Assembly: GCA_026705925.1 (NCBI GenBank)
Contig: JAPOZT010000034.1
Coordinates: forward strand, 62,001-126,000
Source: Gemmatimonadota bacterium
Lineage (GTDB): Bacteria > JAAXHH01
Direction: 5' to 3'
DNA: 64,000 nucleotides
In this document: in pieces, positions 27,744 to 37,900 of the stretch
Layout: the number at the start of each line of letters is the position of its first letter
Position numbering within the stretch: position 1 is the stretch's first letter
The notes under the pieces: generated by a model
Seen by the model: the letters and a program-made list of their open reading frames with translations, nothing else
Database searches by the model: none
Told to the model about the DNA's origin: nothing
Translations under genes and position numbers: made by a program

Positions 27744-28214
27744 CTAGAACCCGATGCCCCGGTCCGGGTCCGCGCAAATCCCGGAGAAGGTGACCAGCTC
27801 GTCCAGGGGCAGTTCCATATCCCGGCCCGTGACGAGACGCTTCGATCGGATGACGACGTTCAGGTGGTTGGGCAGGTGGGTCTCGTCGAACCCCGATATC
27901 GTCCCGATTTCTTCCTCCCGGACGGTGACCGCGTCCCCGCAGAGCAGCAGTCCCGCTTCCGAAACTTCCACGAAGCCGATGTAGGCGGCCCGGTCCACGT
28001 TCGAACCCGGTCCGGCGTCTTTTTCGTCGGTGCAGATAAGTTCCAGGACATCTCCCCGCCGCACCGCCCGGGAAAGCTGGGGGATCAGGTTCAGTCCCCG
28101 GTCCTTCTCGGTCAGGTCCAGCACGGCGAAAAGGCGCGCCGACAGTTCCGTCTTGCTCGAATAGTGCGCCCGGCTGACCTTGCCCTCTACGTGAGGATCC
28201 CTGGACTTCGCCAT
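27744..28214 (-). CDS. Conserved-looking protein of unknown function
   Basis: I do not recognise this 156-residue protein with certainty; it may belong to the DUF6917 family. It has no signal peptide or membrane segment. It appears to be an all-beta protein: alternating hydrophobic strands such as VLELICTDEK, AAYIGFVEVS and LNVVIRSKRLV, with an acidic turn VREEEIGTISGFDETHLPNH. The ATG at 28214 is preceded by AAGGGA. It is upstream of no other gene on this strand and faces rsgA tail to tail. Codon use matches its neighbours, so it is probably a real gene. Confidence 0.7.
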   Translation of the reverse strand: MAKSRDPHVEGKVSRAHYSSKTELSARLFAVLDLTEKDRGLNLIPQLSRAVRRGDVLELICTDEKDAGPGSNVDRAAYIGFVEVSEAGLLLCGDAVTVREEEIGTISGFDETHLPNHLNVVIRSKRLVTGRDMELPLDELVTFSGICADPDRGIGF

Positions 28215-28272
28215 ATCAGGTCCCTTCCCGAAATTGTTGCACGCCCTGTTGCATGCAGCGTTCCACTAAAGG

Positions 28273-29829
28273 TCACTTGCGACTGAATCCCGCGAGCAGG
28301 ACGCCGATTGCATCCTGCGCACTGCGCGCCGTTGACGCCGGGCCGACGAAATTGTTTATCATGATCGAGAAAACCAGGGGTTCTCCGTCCAGCGTATGGA
28401 CGTAGCCGCTCAGGCAGCTCACCCCGGACAGGGTGCCGGTCTTCGCCCTGAGATTGCCCATGGCCGCCGTGTCCTTCATCCGGTTCGCCAGGGTCCCGTC
28501 CACCCCGGCGACGGGCAGCGCTTCCCGGAAGTCGTCGCCGATTTCGGGGTCGTGGTACGCCGCCGTCAGCAGTGCCGCGACCTGGTCCGGCGATACGTAG
28601 TTGTACCACGAGAGCCCGGAACCGTCCGCGAACCGGTAGGCGTCGGGGTCCAGGCCGATGTAGTCCTCCAGGACCTGCCGCAGGGCGGCCAGTCCGTCGG
28701 CGGACGAGCCCGGCTCACCCGTCGCGTGGCGTCCCATGGTTTTAATGAGCAGTTCAGACGACAGGTTGTGGCTGTACTTGAGGACAAGGGCCAGGGCTTC
28801 GGTCACCGGCGGTGATCGGTAGGTCGCCACCGTCCGGGCGCGGGTCGGCGTGACGCCCCTTCGGACCGGTCCCGTCACGCGGACGCCACGGGCCTGCAGC
28901 CTGTCCCGGAACAGTTTCCCCGCGTACAGGCCGGGTTCTTCGATGGAGCGGTAGTACTCCCGCTCGCCTTCGTCCATGGCGACCCTGCCGGATATGGTGA
29001 TCCGGTTGGACCGCGACGGCCAGTCCCGCTCGATCCTGAGCGGATCAGTGGACGAGGTATCCCCCGCCGCCGCCGTCAGGGCCTCCACGACAAAGGTTAC
29101 GGACGTCGTCGGCGGATCAACCCGGACCGTTACGGGCGCGCCGACGGCGGCCCCGGGCGAAATGCCGATCTTCACGCTGTTACCATCTATCGAGAGCGCG
29201 TTCATGGAGGCGGAGTAACTGTACTGCACGTCGTCCCACATCCACCCCTCACCGTAGGGCACCCGGTCCAGGTACGCGTCGTCGACGACGATGTCGCCCG
29301 CGATGACCCGCGCGCCGTACGAACCGGCGACCAGGCCGGCGAGGCTGTCCAGGTGCGCCGATTCCAGCATGGGGTCCCCGCGCCCGAGCAGGTACAGCGA
29401 CGTGTGCAGCGTGTCGTCTGCGGCATAGGCGTCTCCGTCCGCGAAGACGCTCGTCAGGTAGCGGTAGTCGGGGCCCATGGTCCGCAGGACGGCCAGGGCG
29501 GTAAACAGCTTGGTATTGGACGCGGGATGAAACAGTCCGTCGGAATGCCGTGCGAAGAGTACCCGGCCCGTGACCGGTGAAACGACCTTCACGCCAATGG
29601 TCATGGGGGCCAGGTCCGGGTGGTCCAGGATCCGGCTGATGTCCTCCGCCAGTCGGCGTTCCTGCCCGGAAGGCCCCCCTCGGAACTGCAGGGGACCGCC
29701 GCAGGCGAGCACGAGCAGGGACAGGACCAGGAACAGGGCCGGCAGCCGGATGCCGGCGGCGGTGGGAAAGGCGACCGTACCGGCGCCGCCGGGATAGCCG
29801 GTCGCGCCGGGCGTCGGTTTCGTTTTCAT
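28273..29829 (-). CDS. dacB: D-alanyl-D-alanine carboxypeptidase/endopeptidase (PBP4/DacB type)
   Basis: This low-molecular-weight penicillin-binding protein trims peptidoglycan cross-links in the periplasm. The 518-residue protein has all three active-site motifs: SNTK (S104 nucleophile, K107), SHN in the middle, and KTG in RAKTGTLSGV. The N-terminus is a lipoprotein signal, with the lipobox LVLACGG and C43 as the predicted lipid site, so it is likely membrane-anchored; this is less usual for DacB. Its ATG overlaps the stop of the threonine-synthase gene (ATGA), indicating translational coupling with a functionally unrelated gene. Confidence 0.94.
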   Translation of the reverse strand: MKTKPTPGATGYPGGAGTVAFPTAAGIRLPALFLVLSLLVLACGGPLQFRGGPSGQERRLAEDISRILDHPDLAPMTIGVKVVSPVTGRVLFARHSDGLFHPASNTKLFTALAVLRTMGPDYRYLTSVFADGDAYAADDTLHTSLYLLGRGDPMLESAHLDSLAGLVAGSYGARVIAGDIVVDDAYLDRVPYGEGWMWDDVQYSYSASMNALSIDGNSVKIGISPGAAVGAPVTVRVDPPTTSVTFVVEALTAAAGDTSSTDPLRIERDWPSRSNRITISGRVAMDEGEREYYRSIEEPGLYAGKLFRDRLQARGVRVTGPVRRGVTPTRARTVATYRSPPVTEALALVLKYSHNLSSELLIKTMGRHATGEPGSSADGLAALRQVLEDYIGLDPDAYRFADGSGLSWYNYVSPDQVAALLTAAYHDPEIGDDFREALPVAGVDGTLANRMKDTAAMGNLRAKTGTLSGVSCLSGYVHTLDGEPLVFSIMINNFVGPASTARSAQDAIGVLLAGFSRK

Positions 29830-31151
29830 GACAGCACCCGGTCGATCGCCCGGACCACGTCATCGTAACGGGCAGGCAGTTCCAGGGGGGTCTGTCCGTG
29901 TCTCACGTTGACGCTGTCCAGCCGGTCTTCATGGTATCCGACCTTGAAATCGGTGAACTTCAGTCCGTTCGCCGTGGAGATGATGATGACGCGGTCCGAC
30001 GACCGGATCTCGCCCCGTTCGACCATCTTGAAGAGCGCGGCCAGCGCGACGCCCGTGTGGGGACAGTTGTAGAGTCCGGTCAGGTCGCCGAGGGCGGAGG
30101 CGTTCGCGATCTCGTCCTCGGTGGCCTGCTCGACCTTGCCGTCGAAGGCCTGCAGCACGCGGACGGCGCGCTTGTAGCTGACGGGGTTGCCGATCTGGAT
30201 GGCGCTGGCCACCGTCGACTCGGCGTGGATAGGTTCGTATTCATCGAATCCCGTCAGGTAGCTCTGGTAGAGCGGATTGGCCCGCGCGGCCTGCGCGCAG
30301 ACAATGCGCGGTCGTTTGTCGATCAGTCCGAGTTCCTCCATCATCAGGAACCCCTTGCCCAGCGCGGAGACGTTGCCCAGGTTGCCGCCGGGAATGATGA
30401 TCAGGTCGGGCACCTCCCAGTCGAACTGCTGGCAGATCTCGATCCCGATCGTCTTCTGGCCTTCCAGGCGAAGGGAATTCATGGAATTCGCGAGGTAGAT
30501 GCCTTCGCTTTCGGCCACCTGCTGGACGATCTCCATGCATCCGTCGAAATCCGTATCCAGCGACAGGGTCAGCGCACCGTGGGAGATGGGCTGTATGAGC
30601 TGGGTCACGGAGACCTTGTCCCTGGGCAGGAACACGATGGCCGGGATGCCCGCCGAAGCGCAATAGGCCGCCAGCGAAGCCGAAGTATCTCCCGTCGACG
30701 CGCACGCGATCCCCCGGATGGCCTGGCCTTCCGCGATCATCTGGTTGACCATGGAGACCAGCACGGTCATGCCCAGGTCCTTGAAAGAACCGGTGTGGTT
30801 ATTGCCGCACTGCTTCACCCAGAGGTCGCCCAGGCCGAGTTCCTCGCCGAGCCGCTCGGCCCAGAACAGGTTGCTGCCGCCCTCGTAAATGGAGACGACG
30901 TGTTGGTCGTCCACCGCGGGACAGACCCATTCCTTCTTGCCCCAGACCGAACTCCCGTATGGATACTCCGTCCGCCGGTACCGCTCGTCGAACAGTCTCA
31001 TCCACGCCGCGGCGCCCCGGGCCTTCAGGCTGTCCATGTCATGCACGACGTCGAGGAGGCCCCCACAGACCCGGCACCGGTAGATGATTTCGTTCAACGG
31101 ATAGGTCTCGCCGCAGCCTTCGATGCAGTGAAACCTGGCCCTGTATTCCAT
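29826..31151 (-). CDS. thrC: Threonine synthase-like PLP enzyme
   Basis: Threonine synthase converts O-phosphohomoserine to threonine. The 441-residue protein starts with a zinc-ribbon-like segment (C9, C13, C26, C29), then the fold type II PLP domain. The PLP lysine is K124 in HTGSFKDLGM, the phosphate-binding loop reads IPGGNLGNVSALGKG, and CASTGDTSASLA is also conserved. I chose ATG at 31151; an in-frame ATG nine codons upstream is an alternative. The family also includes cysteate synthase and similar enzymes, so the substrate is probable rather than certain. Confidence 0.88.
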   Translation of the reverse strand: MEYRARFHCIEGCGETYPLNEIIYRCRVCGGLLDVVHDMDSLKARGAAAWMRLFDERYRRTEYPYGSSVWGKKEWVCPAVDDQHVVSIYEGGSNLFWAERLGEELGLGDLWVKQCGNNHTGSFKDLGMTVLVSMVNQMIAEGQAIRGIACASTGDTSASLAAYCASAGIPAIVFLPRDKVSVTQLIQPISHGALTLSLDTDFDGCMEIVQQVAESEGIYLANSMNSLRLEGQKTIGIEICQQFDWEVPDLIIIPGGNLGNVSALGKGFLMMEELGLIDKRPRIVCAQAARANPLYQSYLTGFDEYEPIHAESTVASAIQIGNPVSYKRAVRVLQAFDGKVEQATEDEIANASALGDLTGLYNCPHTGVALAALFKMVERGEIRSSDRVIIISTANGLKFTDFKVGYHEDRLDSVNVRHGQTPLELPARYDDVVRAIDRVLS

Positions 31152-31212
31152 GGGGGACCTGCTTTTTGAGCCCGCCATCGCCTGTTTTTTTGAACAAAAT
31201 GAAATAATAATG

Positions 31213-31241
31213 TTGACTATGAATGGGACCGGATATATACT
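31213..31241 (+). promoter_or_regulatory. Strong sigma-70-type promoter reading into the gene-free leader
   Basis: TTGACT (31213-31218) and TATACT (31236-31241) are 17 bases apart. The first annotated gene in this direction is the TonB-dependent receptor at 31861, so the leader would be about 610 bases. The promoter could instead serve an unannotated small RNA. Confidence 0.65.
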
Positions 31242-31860
31242 TACTAACCGTTGCAAGCGAATAACCAAACATAGCCGAACCATTACCAGCGCAACACCTT
31301 ATGCGCGTCCGTACATAATGTCAAGAAAGATATGACGGCGGTCGCGGGTGTCGCAATCAGTACAATACTGTAATGGAGTCGGGCTGTGTTACGTTTCATG
31401 CAATTCGTTTCAGTTCATTTGGAAAGATGAAATTTATTTCGTGCTACTTGTCTTCCGGAAACGACTTCATCCAGATGGCAGAATACGGTCCATGGGCTTG
31501 TTTCCCCTAGCGTCCCAAGGGATTTCGGGTGGGGAGCTGTGCGCGTCGGCGCGTGATACGAAATCTGGCACGTTGTTTGCATTTAGTAGGTACACGGAAT
31601 CACTGACAATCTGAATCGCTGTTTCGTCGCGTGTTCATGCCCTGCACGCGGCTGTTTGCATGTCGTTGCTTATATAAAGGTATTAGATCATTACATACTA
31701 TACTATTGCCCCAATACCATCGCTGGAGGGAGGTGAGTGTTAAATCATAGAGGTTCGTTTACAGATTTCGAAATTGAGTCTGCGATACTACGATACCGTC
31801 AGCAGGCCGGGGCAAGCTGACAATCAATCAGAAGGGCTCTGATAAAGAGGAGTTAGATTG
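31242..31860 (+). other. AT-rich leader region without a recognised gene
   Basis: From the thrC start to the TonB receptor there are about 700 bases without a confident gene, in clear contrast to the dense packing elsewhere. I see one strong promoter (31213), a short candidate leader ORF with a good ribosome-binding site (31737-31820), an inverted repeat GGTATT...AATACC around 31679-31718, and a hairpin over the end of the leader ORF (31798-31821). No known riboswitch consensus was recognised. An 88-codon frame at 31348-31614 has no ribosome site or protein-like composition. Confidence 0.6.
31737..31820 (+). CDS. Candidate 27-residue leader peptide upstream of the TonB receptor
   Basis: A GTG codon at 31737 lies seven bases after GGAGG and is followed by 26 sense codons and TGA at 31818-31820. 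The peptide is polar with no signal sequence (it contains FTDFEIESAILRYRQQ). GTCAGC (31798-31803) and GCTGAC (31816-31821) could form a hairpin over its last codons, 26 bases before the receptor's ribosome site. This arrangement resembles translational leader control but there is no run of a single amino acid to suggest attenuation. It may simply be chance. Confidence 0.25.
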   Translation: MLNHRGSFTDFEIESAILRYRQQAGAS

Positions 31861-34800
31861 ATGTCTACATTAATTTCACGAGCTTTGCGCTTCGCATTCG
31901 CCTTTGCGTTATTGCTCAGTTTCTCGACGGATGCGCAGGCGCAGTTGTCGTTGGGTAAGATTTCCGGCGTCGTGGTCGATGGGGCCACCCGGGAACCGCT
32001 GCCGGCGGCCAGTGTGCGCGTTGACGGCACGGTAATGGGTGCTATGGCGAATGACATGGGCGAGTACTTCATCCTGAACGTACCGCCCGGTACCTACACC
32101 CTGGTGGTGAACGTCATCGGTTACGTCCCGGTGCGCGCAGTGGGTACGCGGGTCAATGCCGACCTTACCACCACGCTGAACTTCGAACTGGAATCCACGA
32201 TTCTGGAATCCGCTGAGGCGGTCGAGGTCGTGGCGACGCGGGACCTGGTGGAGAAGAGTCTTACATCCACCCGGACCATCGTGGACGCCGAGGAAATTCA
32301 GGCGCTTCCCGTCGTGAACATTTCCGAAGTGATCCTGACCACGGCCGGAAGTTTCGCCGGAAACCTCCGCGGCGGTCGCGCGCAGGACCAGCAGACCACG
32401 ATCGACGGATCGACGGTGACTGGCCAGCACAACAACCAGGGCCAGGCGTTCGAAGTTAATCCCTATATGATCCAGGAACTCGAGGTCAAGACGGGTACGT
32501 TTAATGCCGAGTACGTGAACGCGCTGTCCGGCATCACTTCCGTCGTGACCCGGGACGGTGGCAGTCAGTTGAGCGGAAACATCGAGTACCGTACCCTCGG
32601 TCAGAAAGGGCTCAACTGGGTGAAGCCGCCGGATATGGATCTTGTGGATGCCTATCGCTCGGGAAGCCTTTCGGCGGAGGAACTCTCGGACGCGATACAG
32701 CAGGCCCTTGATTTCACGAACGAATTCAACAGTCATCCGGATCGTGACATAGACGGCTTCAGTTTGAAGCAACCTTTCGACGAGTTGAACATAAACGGCT
32801 CGGTCGACAGTTGGGTTGCCCGTTACAGTCGTGACAACTACTACTGGGATTACGACCGTGTCAATCCTGAAGTGGAAACCGTCACCTGGTCGTATATCAG
32901 CGAAGGACGGAATGAAGCTGCAACGAACAGCAGAGGCGTAGACCGCGTCTATCATCCCGGCAAGTACAACGAGTTCGCCCGGAACAACCGGACCGAGAAA
33001 CGGCCCGTGCAGGTCGATTTCGGCATCGGCGGACCGATGGGAAGCAAGCTGAACTGGTTCGTGTCGGGTCGATTCTTTGAAAGCTGGAAGCGCAACCCCA
33101 ATGAATACGAACGGTTGATGAATGCCTTCGTCAAGATGACGTACCGGCCTCGGACCGACATGAAACTGTCCCTGTCCGGGCTCATAGAAGACGAGGGATT
33201 CTTCAGCAAGAAGGGTCAGCGTTCCACACCCTACAGCTGGAAGTACATTGCCGAGGGCCTCAACCAGGATTACGACGGTCGGCTGCACTTCAATGCGTCC
33301 TTTACCCACACGCTGAGCCAGAATACGTTCTATGAACTGCGTTTCAGCCATCTGCGCGAATTCAACGAGAACTACAATCCGAAGTACGGGAAGGAACCCC
33401 TTCCCGCGCTCACCACTGATTTCCTGACAACCTTAGGCTACTCTGCCTTCGAACAGGGCGGCCGTCCCCAGGTTGGCTACGTGGTGTATGGCGATCAAGC
33501 ATACGGCGGTCTTAATGTCGGGGCTTACAGTAGCATCAGGCCGTTCAAGACGGATGCCAGTTTCTCCCTTACGAGCCAGGTCACGCCGAACCACCAGATC
33601 AAGGGCGGATTTGGCGTCACATTGTACGATTTCGAAGACCATCGACGGGGGCAGGCTCAAGGTAACGCGCCCGCGATGTTCAACGATTTGAACGTGACCG
33701 GGGGGACCAGCACCCTGTCGTTCTCGGGCTGGCAGGCGCACGTCTACCCGTATGAGTACTTTGCCTATATCCAGGATCGGATCGAATACGGCAGCCTCGT
33801 CGTAAACGCCGGTTTGCGGTACGATATTTTCAATGCAAACGCAAACTCGATCAATCCGTACCGTCCCCGACCCGGTCCCGGCCGGGATCACGACGATCCG
33901 GAATACCGGACGCTCGAACCGTCCATAAAGTCGGGTCTGGCGCCTCGCCTGGGCATATCCCATCCGATCACGGACCGGGCCGCGCTGCATTACTCCTACG
34001 GCATTTTCAACCAGCGGCCGACCTTCGAGAATCTTTACAACGGTCTGGTTCAGTCGGCGCCATTCGAGAGAAACCACGGCAACACGGACCTTCCGTTTCA
34101 GAAGGCCACGAACTACGAAATGGGCCTTCAGGCGGAAGTCTATCCCGGATACTATGTCGACATAACCGGTTATTTCCGTGACGTGAACAACCTGCCCGTA
34201 CAGTGGGAGATCGCGCCCGACGCCGCGTTCATCGGCGGTACGCAGCGGGAGATTGGCGTTCTGCTGCCGACGAATGCCCAGGATGCCCGGGGATTCGAGG
34301 TGTCGGCCCGGCGCCAGATGGCGAATCGCTTCTCCATACGCGCGAATTATACCCTGTCGTTCACCTCCGATGTTACTAACGAAGATGCGCTCTTACGCAA
34401 CGGCGCGGTTGTGGGCCAATTTTCCGATTTCGTCAACGGAACGCCCAAGCCCACGGAATACGTGAGACACATCTCGAATTTCGACCGGCGTCACCGTATT
34501 GTAGCGAATCTGTTGCTTGACCTGCCATACGGTGTCAGTGCTTCGTTCCTTACCAAGGCGCAGAGTGGCCATTCGTTCCGGACGTCCGTCGTAAACGAAA
34601 ACGATCCACTCGGGTTCCTGAAGCAGCGCGTACGTTCGCCGTGGACCTGGACGACCGATCTGGTCGCGCAGAAAATGTTCGACCTGGGTGACGTACAACT
34701 GGGTGTATTTACGCAGATCAACAACCTGTTCGACCGGGTGAACGTTTACCGGGTACCGCTTAATGCTCCGGCGTCGGACCGATACGTACTTCGTAACGAC

Positions 34801-34893
34801 CCGACCGGCCTTAACGGTGGCCCCGTGGCCGGTATAGGAACCCAGGGGAACGGTCCCAGGGATATATGGGTCGGATTGAACGTCGCGTGGTAG
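31861..34893 (+). CDS. TonB-dependent receptor with carboxypeptidase-regulatory-like domain
   Basis: The protein is an outer-membrane active importer. The first 29 residues form a signal peptide ending in SFSTDAQAQ. Residues about 30-115 form a CarboxypepD_reg-like beta sandwich (ISGVVVDGATREPLPAASV and VPPGTYTLVVNVIGYV). The plug domain follows (ALPVVNISEVILTTAG, VKTGTFNAEYVNALSGITSV) and then a beta-barrel rich in aromatic strands ending WVGLNVAW. This is the Bacteroidetes/FCB type of receptor. ATG at 31861 is eight bases after GAGGAG. It begins a unit with a T9SS-type cargo protein and a PorV-like protein. The substrate is unknown. Confidence 0.93.
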   Translation: MSTLISRALRFAFAFALLLSFSTDAQAQLSLGKISGVVVDGATREPLPAASVRVDGTVMGAMANDMGEYFILNVPPGTYTLVVNVIGYVPVRAVGTRVNADLTTTLNFELESTILESAEAVEVVATRDLVEKSLTSTRTIVDAEEIQALPVVNISEVILTTAGSFAGNLRGGRAQDQQTTIDGSTVTGQHNNQGQAFEVNPYMIQELEVKTGTFNAEYVNALSGITSVVTRDGGSQLSGNIEYRTLGQKGLNWVKPPDMDLVDAYRSGSLSAEELSDAIQQALDFTNEFNSHPDRDIDGFSLKQPFDELNINGSVDSWVARYSRDNYYWDYDRVNPEVETVTWSYISEGRNEAATNSRGVDRVYHPGKYNEFARNNRTEKRPVQVDFGIGGPMGSKLNWFVSGRFFESWKRNPNEYERLMNAFVKMTYRPRTDMKLSLSGLIEDEGFFSKKGQRSTPYSWKYIAEGLNQDYDGRLHFNASFTHTLSQNTFYELRFSHLREFNENYNPKYGKEPLPALTTDFLTTLGYSAFEQGGRPQVGYVVYGDQAYGGLNVGAYSSIRPFKTDASFSLTSQVTPNHQIKGGFGVTLYDFEDHRRGQAQGNAPAMFNDLNVTGGTSTLSFSGWQAHVYPYEYFAYIQDRIEYGSLVVNAGLRYDIFNANANSINPYRPRPGPGRDHDDPEYRTLEPSIKSGLAPRLGISHPITDRAALHYSYGIFNQRPTFENLYNGLVQSAPFERNHGNTDLPFQKATNYEMGLQAEVYPGYYVDITGYFRDVNNLPVQWEIAPDAAFIGGTQREIGVLLPTNAQDARGFEVSARRQMANRFSIRANYTLSFTSDVTNEDALLRNGAVVGQFSDFVNGTPKPTEYVRHISNFDRRHRIVANLLLDLPYGVSASFLTKAQSGHSFRTSVVNENDPLGFLKQRVRSPWTWTTDLVAQKMFDLGDVQLGVFTQINNLFDRVNVYRVPLNAPASDRYVLRNDPTGLNGGPVAGIGTQGNGPRDIWVGLNVAW

Positions 34894-34954
34894 GCTTGCA
34901 GTCAGGCGCCGGTCATAAGGATGTGATCAATTCCTGCGGCCGGTGCCTGCAAGC
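34894..34954 (+). promoter_or_regulatory. Large intercistronic hairpin between receptor and secreted protein genes
   Basis: GCTTGCA (34894-34900) pairs with TGCAAGC (34948-34954), and GGCGCCGG (34905-34912) pairs with CCGGTGCC (34940-34947) with one G-U pair. A four-base bulge separates the stems on the left side and the loop has 27 bases. It starts one base after the receptor's stop codon and ends about 20 bases before the next ribosome site. There is no T-tract, so it is probably an mRNA-stability or translation-control element rather than a terminator. Confidence 0.7.
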
Positions 34955-34985
34955 GTTGCTGGAAACATTTATAAGGAGGTGTATT

Positions 34986-37900
34986 TTGAGAAACTGGCGT
35001 CGATTCACAATTGCCGGCGCGGTCGTTTTCGCGCTTGCAGCGATGCTGGGAGGTGCACAGTACCTGAGTGCCGTGCCCGACGCGCCGTCCCGGACGGCGA
35101 CGAGCCAGGGATCCCCGATTCCAGTTGAACTGGCCGTGGACCAGAAGCAAGGCGCGTTCCTTGGCGGCCAGAAATACATGGCCATCATGAATTCCGAATT
35201 GACCGATACCTACACCGAAAAGGGATGGCGAGGATCCGGTCGCAGCATGAACCCGAATATGGGTTATCCCTCGTACACGGTTCCCGCGGGCGGCTTCGAT
35301 TCGCCGCTCTGGGCATCGGCTTTCGGAATTACGGCCTATCTGCCCGAAGCGGCCGCCGCCCATGCCGCCACGTCCGAAGCCGTTGGTTCATTCATCGGAA
35401 CCACGAACGTTTATCGCAATCCCGCGCAGAAACCGCTGATAGAGCCCCAGGGTTTCTGGTCTGACCTGGGTGGTAACGGCAGTCCCGGTATGGCCAAGGG
35501 TACGGTCGGACCGGGCGGATACCGCGAACCCTTCATTACGGAGACGCGGTTCCTGATGAACAACGGGATCGAAGTCAAGCGGCAATCCTATAGCTTCAGC
35601 TACGGATATGGCCACACCAACGATTTCATCCTGATGCGGCACGTTCTGTACACGACGGGTGACGTGGACACGAATTTCGACGGCACTCCGGAGTTCAGGG
35701 GAAAAACGATCAAGAATTTCTTTGCCGTCTTCAATTATGATTACGATATCACCGTCACGATGAACCCGCTCTCCAAAGCTCTCCTGCCGGGTGGTGGCGG
35801 AGGTGACGATAAGCAGCCGCCCGCCATGTTCGTGGAATTGATGCCAAAGGCCGTGACCGTTCCAGGCGGCTTTCCCAATTCGGGACGATACGACGTCGAA
35901 CCTTACGGCCCCAATTTCTACTCGGGGCTCGTGACGATGTTCGATGAGGACGCACCGGGCATTGACGGTATCGATGCGTACGTCTGGAACGAAGTTAGCG
36001 GTAATTTCAATCCATTGCATCTTGGCCAGGCGTCTCTGATGGTATTCGATGGCGACGGCACCGGTCCCATGGGAGATCTGAACGCGGTGGCTGCACTCGA
36101 TATCTACGAAGCGCCCTCCGTGGGACTGTTCACCGCGCACGAATGGTGGAAGAGCGATCTCAAGGGTGTTTACGACTGGTATCGCGGTTCGATGACCAAG
36201 TATCTCAAAGATTACAAGATCAACGTCGGCGATCAGACAATGGATAAGACGGGCCAGGATCCGCACCCCGATCTGTTCGTCAGCGGATCTCCTTTGAGTG
36301 AAAATACGGACATCAGCACGTGGACCGCGAAGACCCAGACCGGGCAATCAGCGGCAGGCATGGGCCTGTTGTGGGGTGATCCCCGCAATCTGACTCAGCC
36401 GCAAGGCAACCCGGGACTCCAGGCCAATGTGGGACTGCAGAAGGGCAAATACGACTATATCACGCTGAACGATCTCGATGGCGTGTTTGCCGGTATTGTG
36501 CCCAATCCCTACAACGGCAGTGACACAAAGGATGAGACCTCGGAATCCGGCTGCATCCGGAACATGATCGGATGGGGACCCTACACGACGGAACCGGGCG
36601 AGCATATCTCGATCTGGGAAGTCGATTTAGTGGGCGCCGGCAAGGACGGGGCCTTCGATGTCTACCTGCGCTCAATGGACGTATGGATGCAGCGCAAGTA
36701 TAACCCGGCGAACGATACGTACTACTGGGATGGTTCGAATGAGCGGATAATCCCGTTGTACAACCCGGACGGTTCGATAATGCGGGACGCCGGTGGGACC
36801 GCGTTGACCGAAACGATACCTTTGGGTCGGTCGGCCGATAGCGGGGCGCTGTTCCATCCGCCGCCTGCGCCTACCTTGTCCGTATTCGCCACGAGTTTCG
36901 GTACGATTGCCGTAGCGTGGGCCAACAACGCCGAATCGGCAGTGGACCCCGGAACGGGAACCATTGATTTCGCGAAGTACCGGGTCTATCGCGCTTCGGG
37001 TTTCATCAACCAGTTCCCGGATGCAACAGAGGTCGTACCGACGGGGTACAACAGCACGATGGTTCCGCCTAGCATGGGCCTCAGCGACGGGGCGGTGCCG
37101 GTGATTGACGTGACGGATCCGACCGCGCAAGAGGTCAAGCAGGGACATCCGTACGCGCGCTTCATCCACGAAGGGTTGACGATCGGCGCCGACTACAACA
37201 TCGGCCGGGTATACTCATTCGTGTCGCCCAGGCTGATCAACAATTTCGCGGCACCTAATTTCAGCGGTCCGTATGTCCAGATCGCGGAATTCGGCGGTGG
37301 CGGGGGGGATCAGACGAATACCTTCACTCCGCCTGAACAGGTGCGGTATCCGAATCCGCTGAACCCAGGCGAGAGGATCCCCGGGTTTACGGACGACAAC
37401 ATCGAGACCACGCCGAGTTCCACCCAGATCGTCGAGTTCAATGACAAGTCGAACGCCAACACAGCGTTCCAGGTCAACTTCTCGGACAGGTATTCGGACG
37501 CCATTGGCTCGGGCGACGGCCAGATTACGACGGTGGGAGGAATCGTGACCGACCCGCGTCTCGTCGGTAAGACCGGGTACATCTTCGAGGATCGCTCCGT
37601 CAGGCTCGGGTTTTCATACTGGTATTACGTCGCCGCCGTAGACAATGAAAGCGCGGTCCAACTTGATTTCGACAACTTCGCTCAGAGTCGTGAAGCCTCG
37701 ACGAAGGCAGTCACATCACGAACGGTAAACGGTCTGGAGAGTTTCTACACGATGAACGCGAATGGCACGGACGGCCGCTGGCATGGGCAGTTCCCCGCTC
37801 GCGGTGTGATAGTAGGACCTCAAGTACCCGGCCAGGAAGTGGTCGCAACGGTTCCGGCGAAGAACGCGGCATCCGGTGGAATGGCCGAATTCCAGGATCA

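Noticed and set aside
31348..31614. 88-codon frame in the leader region
   Set aside because: No ribosome-binding site, odd composition and no domain; left as non-coding.
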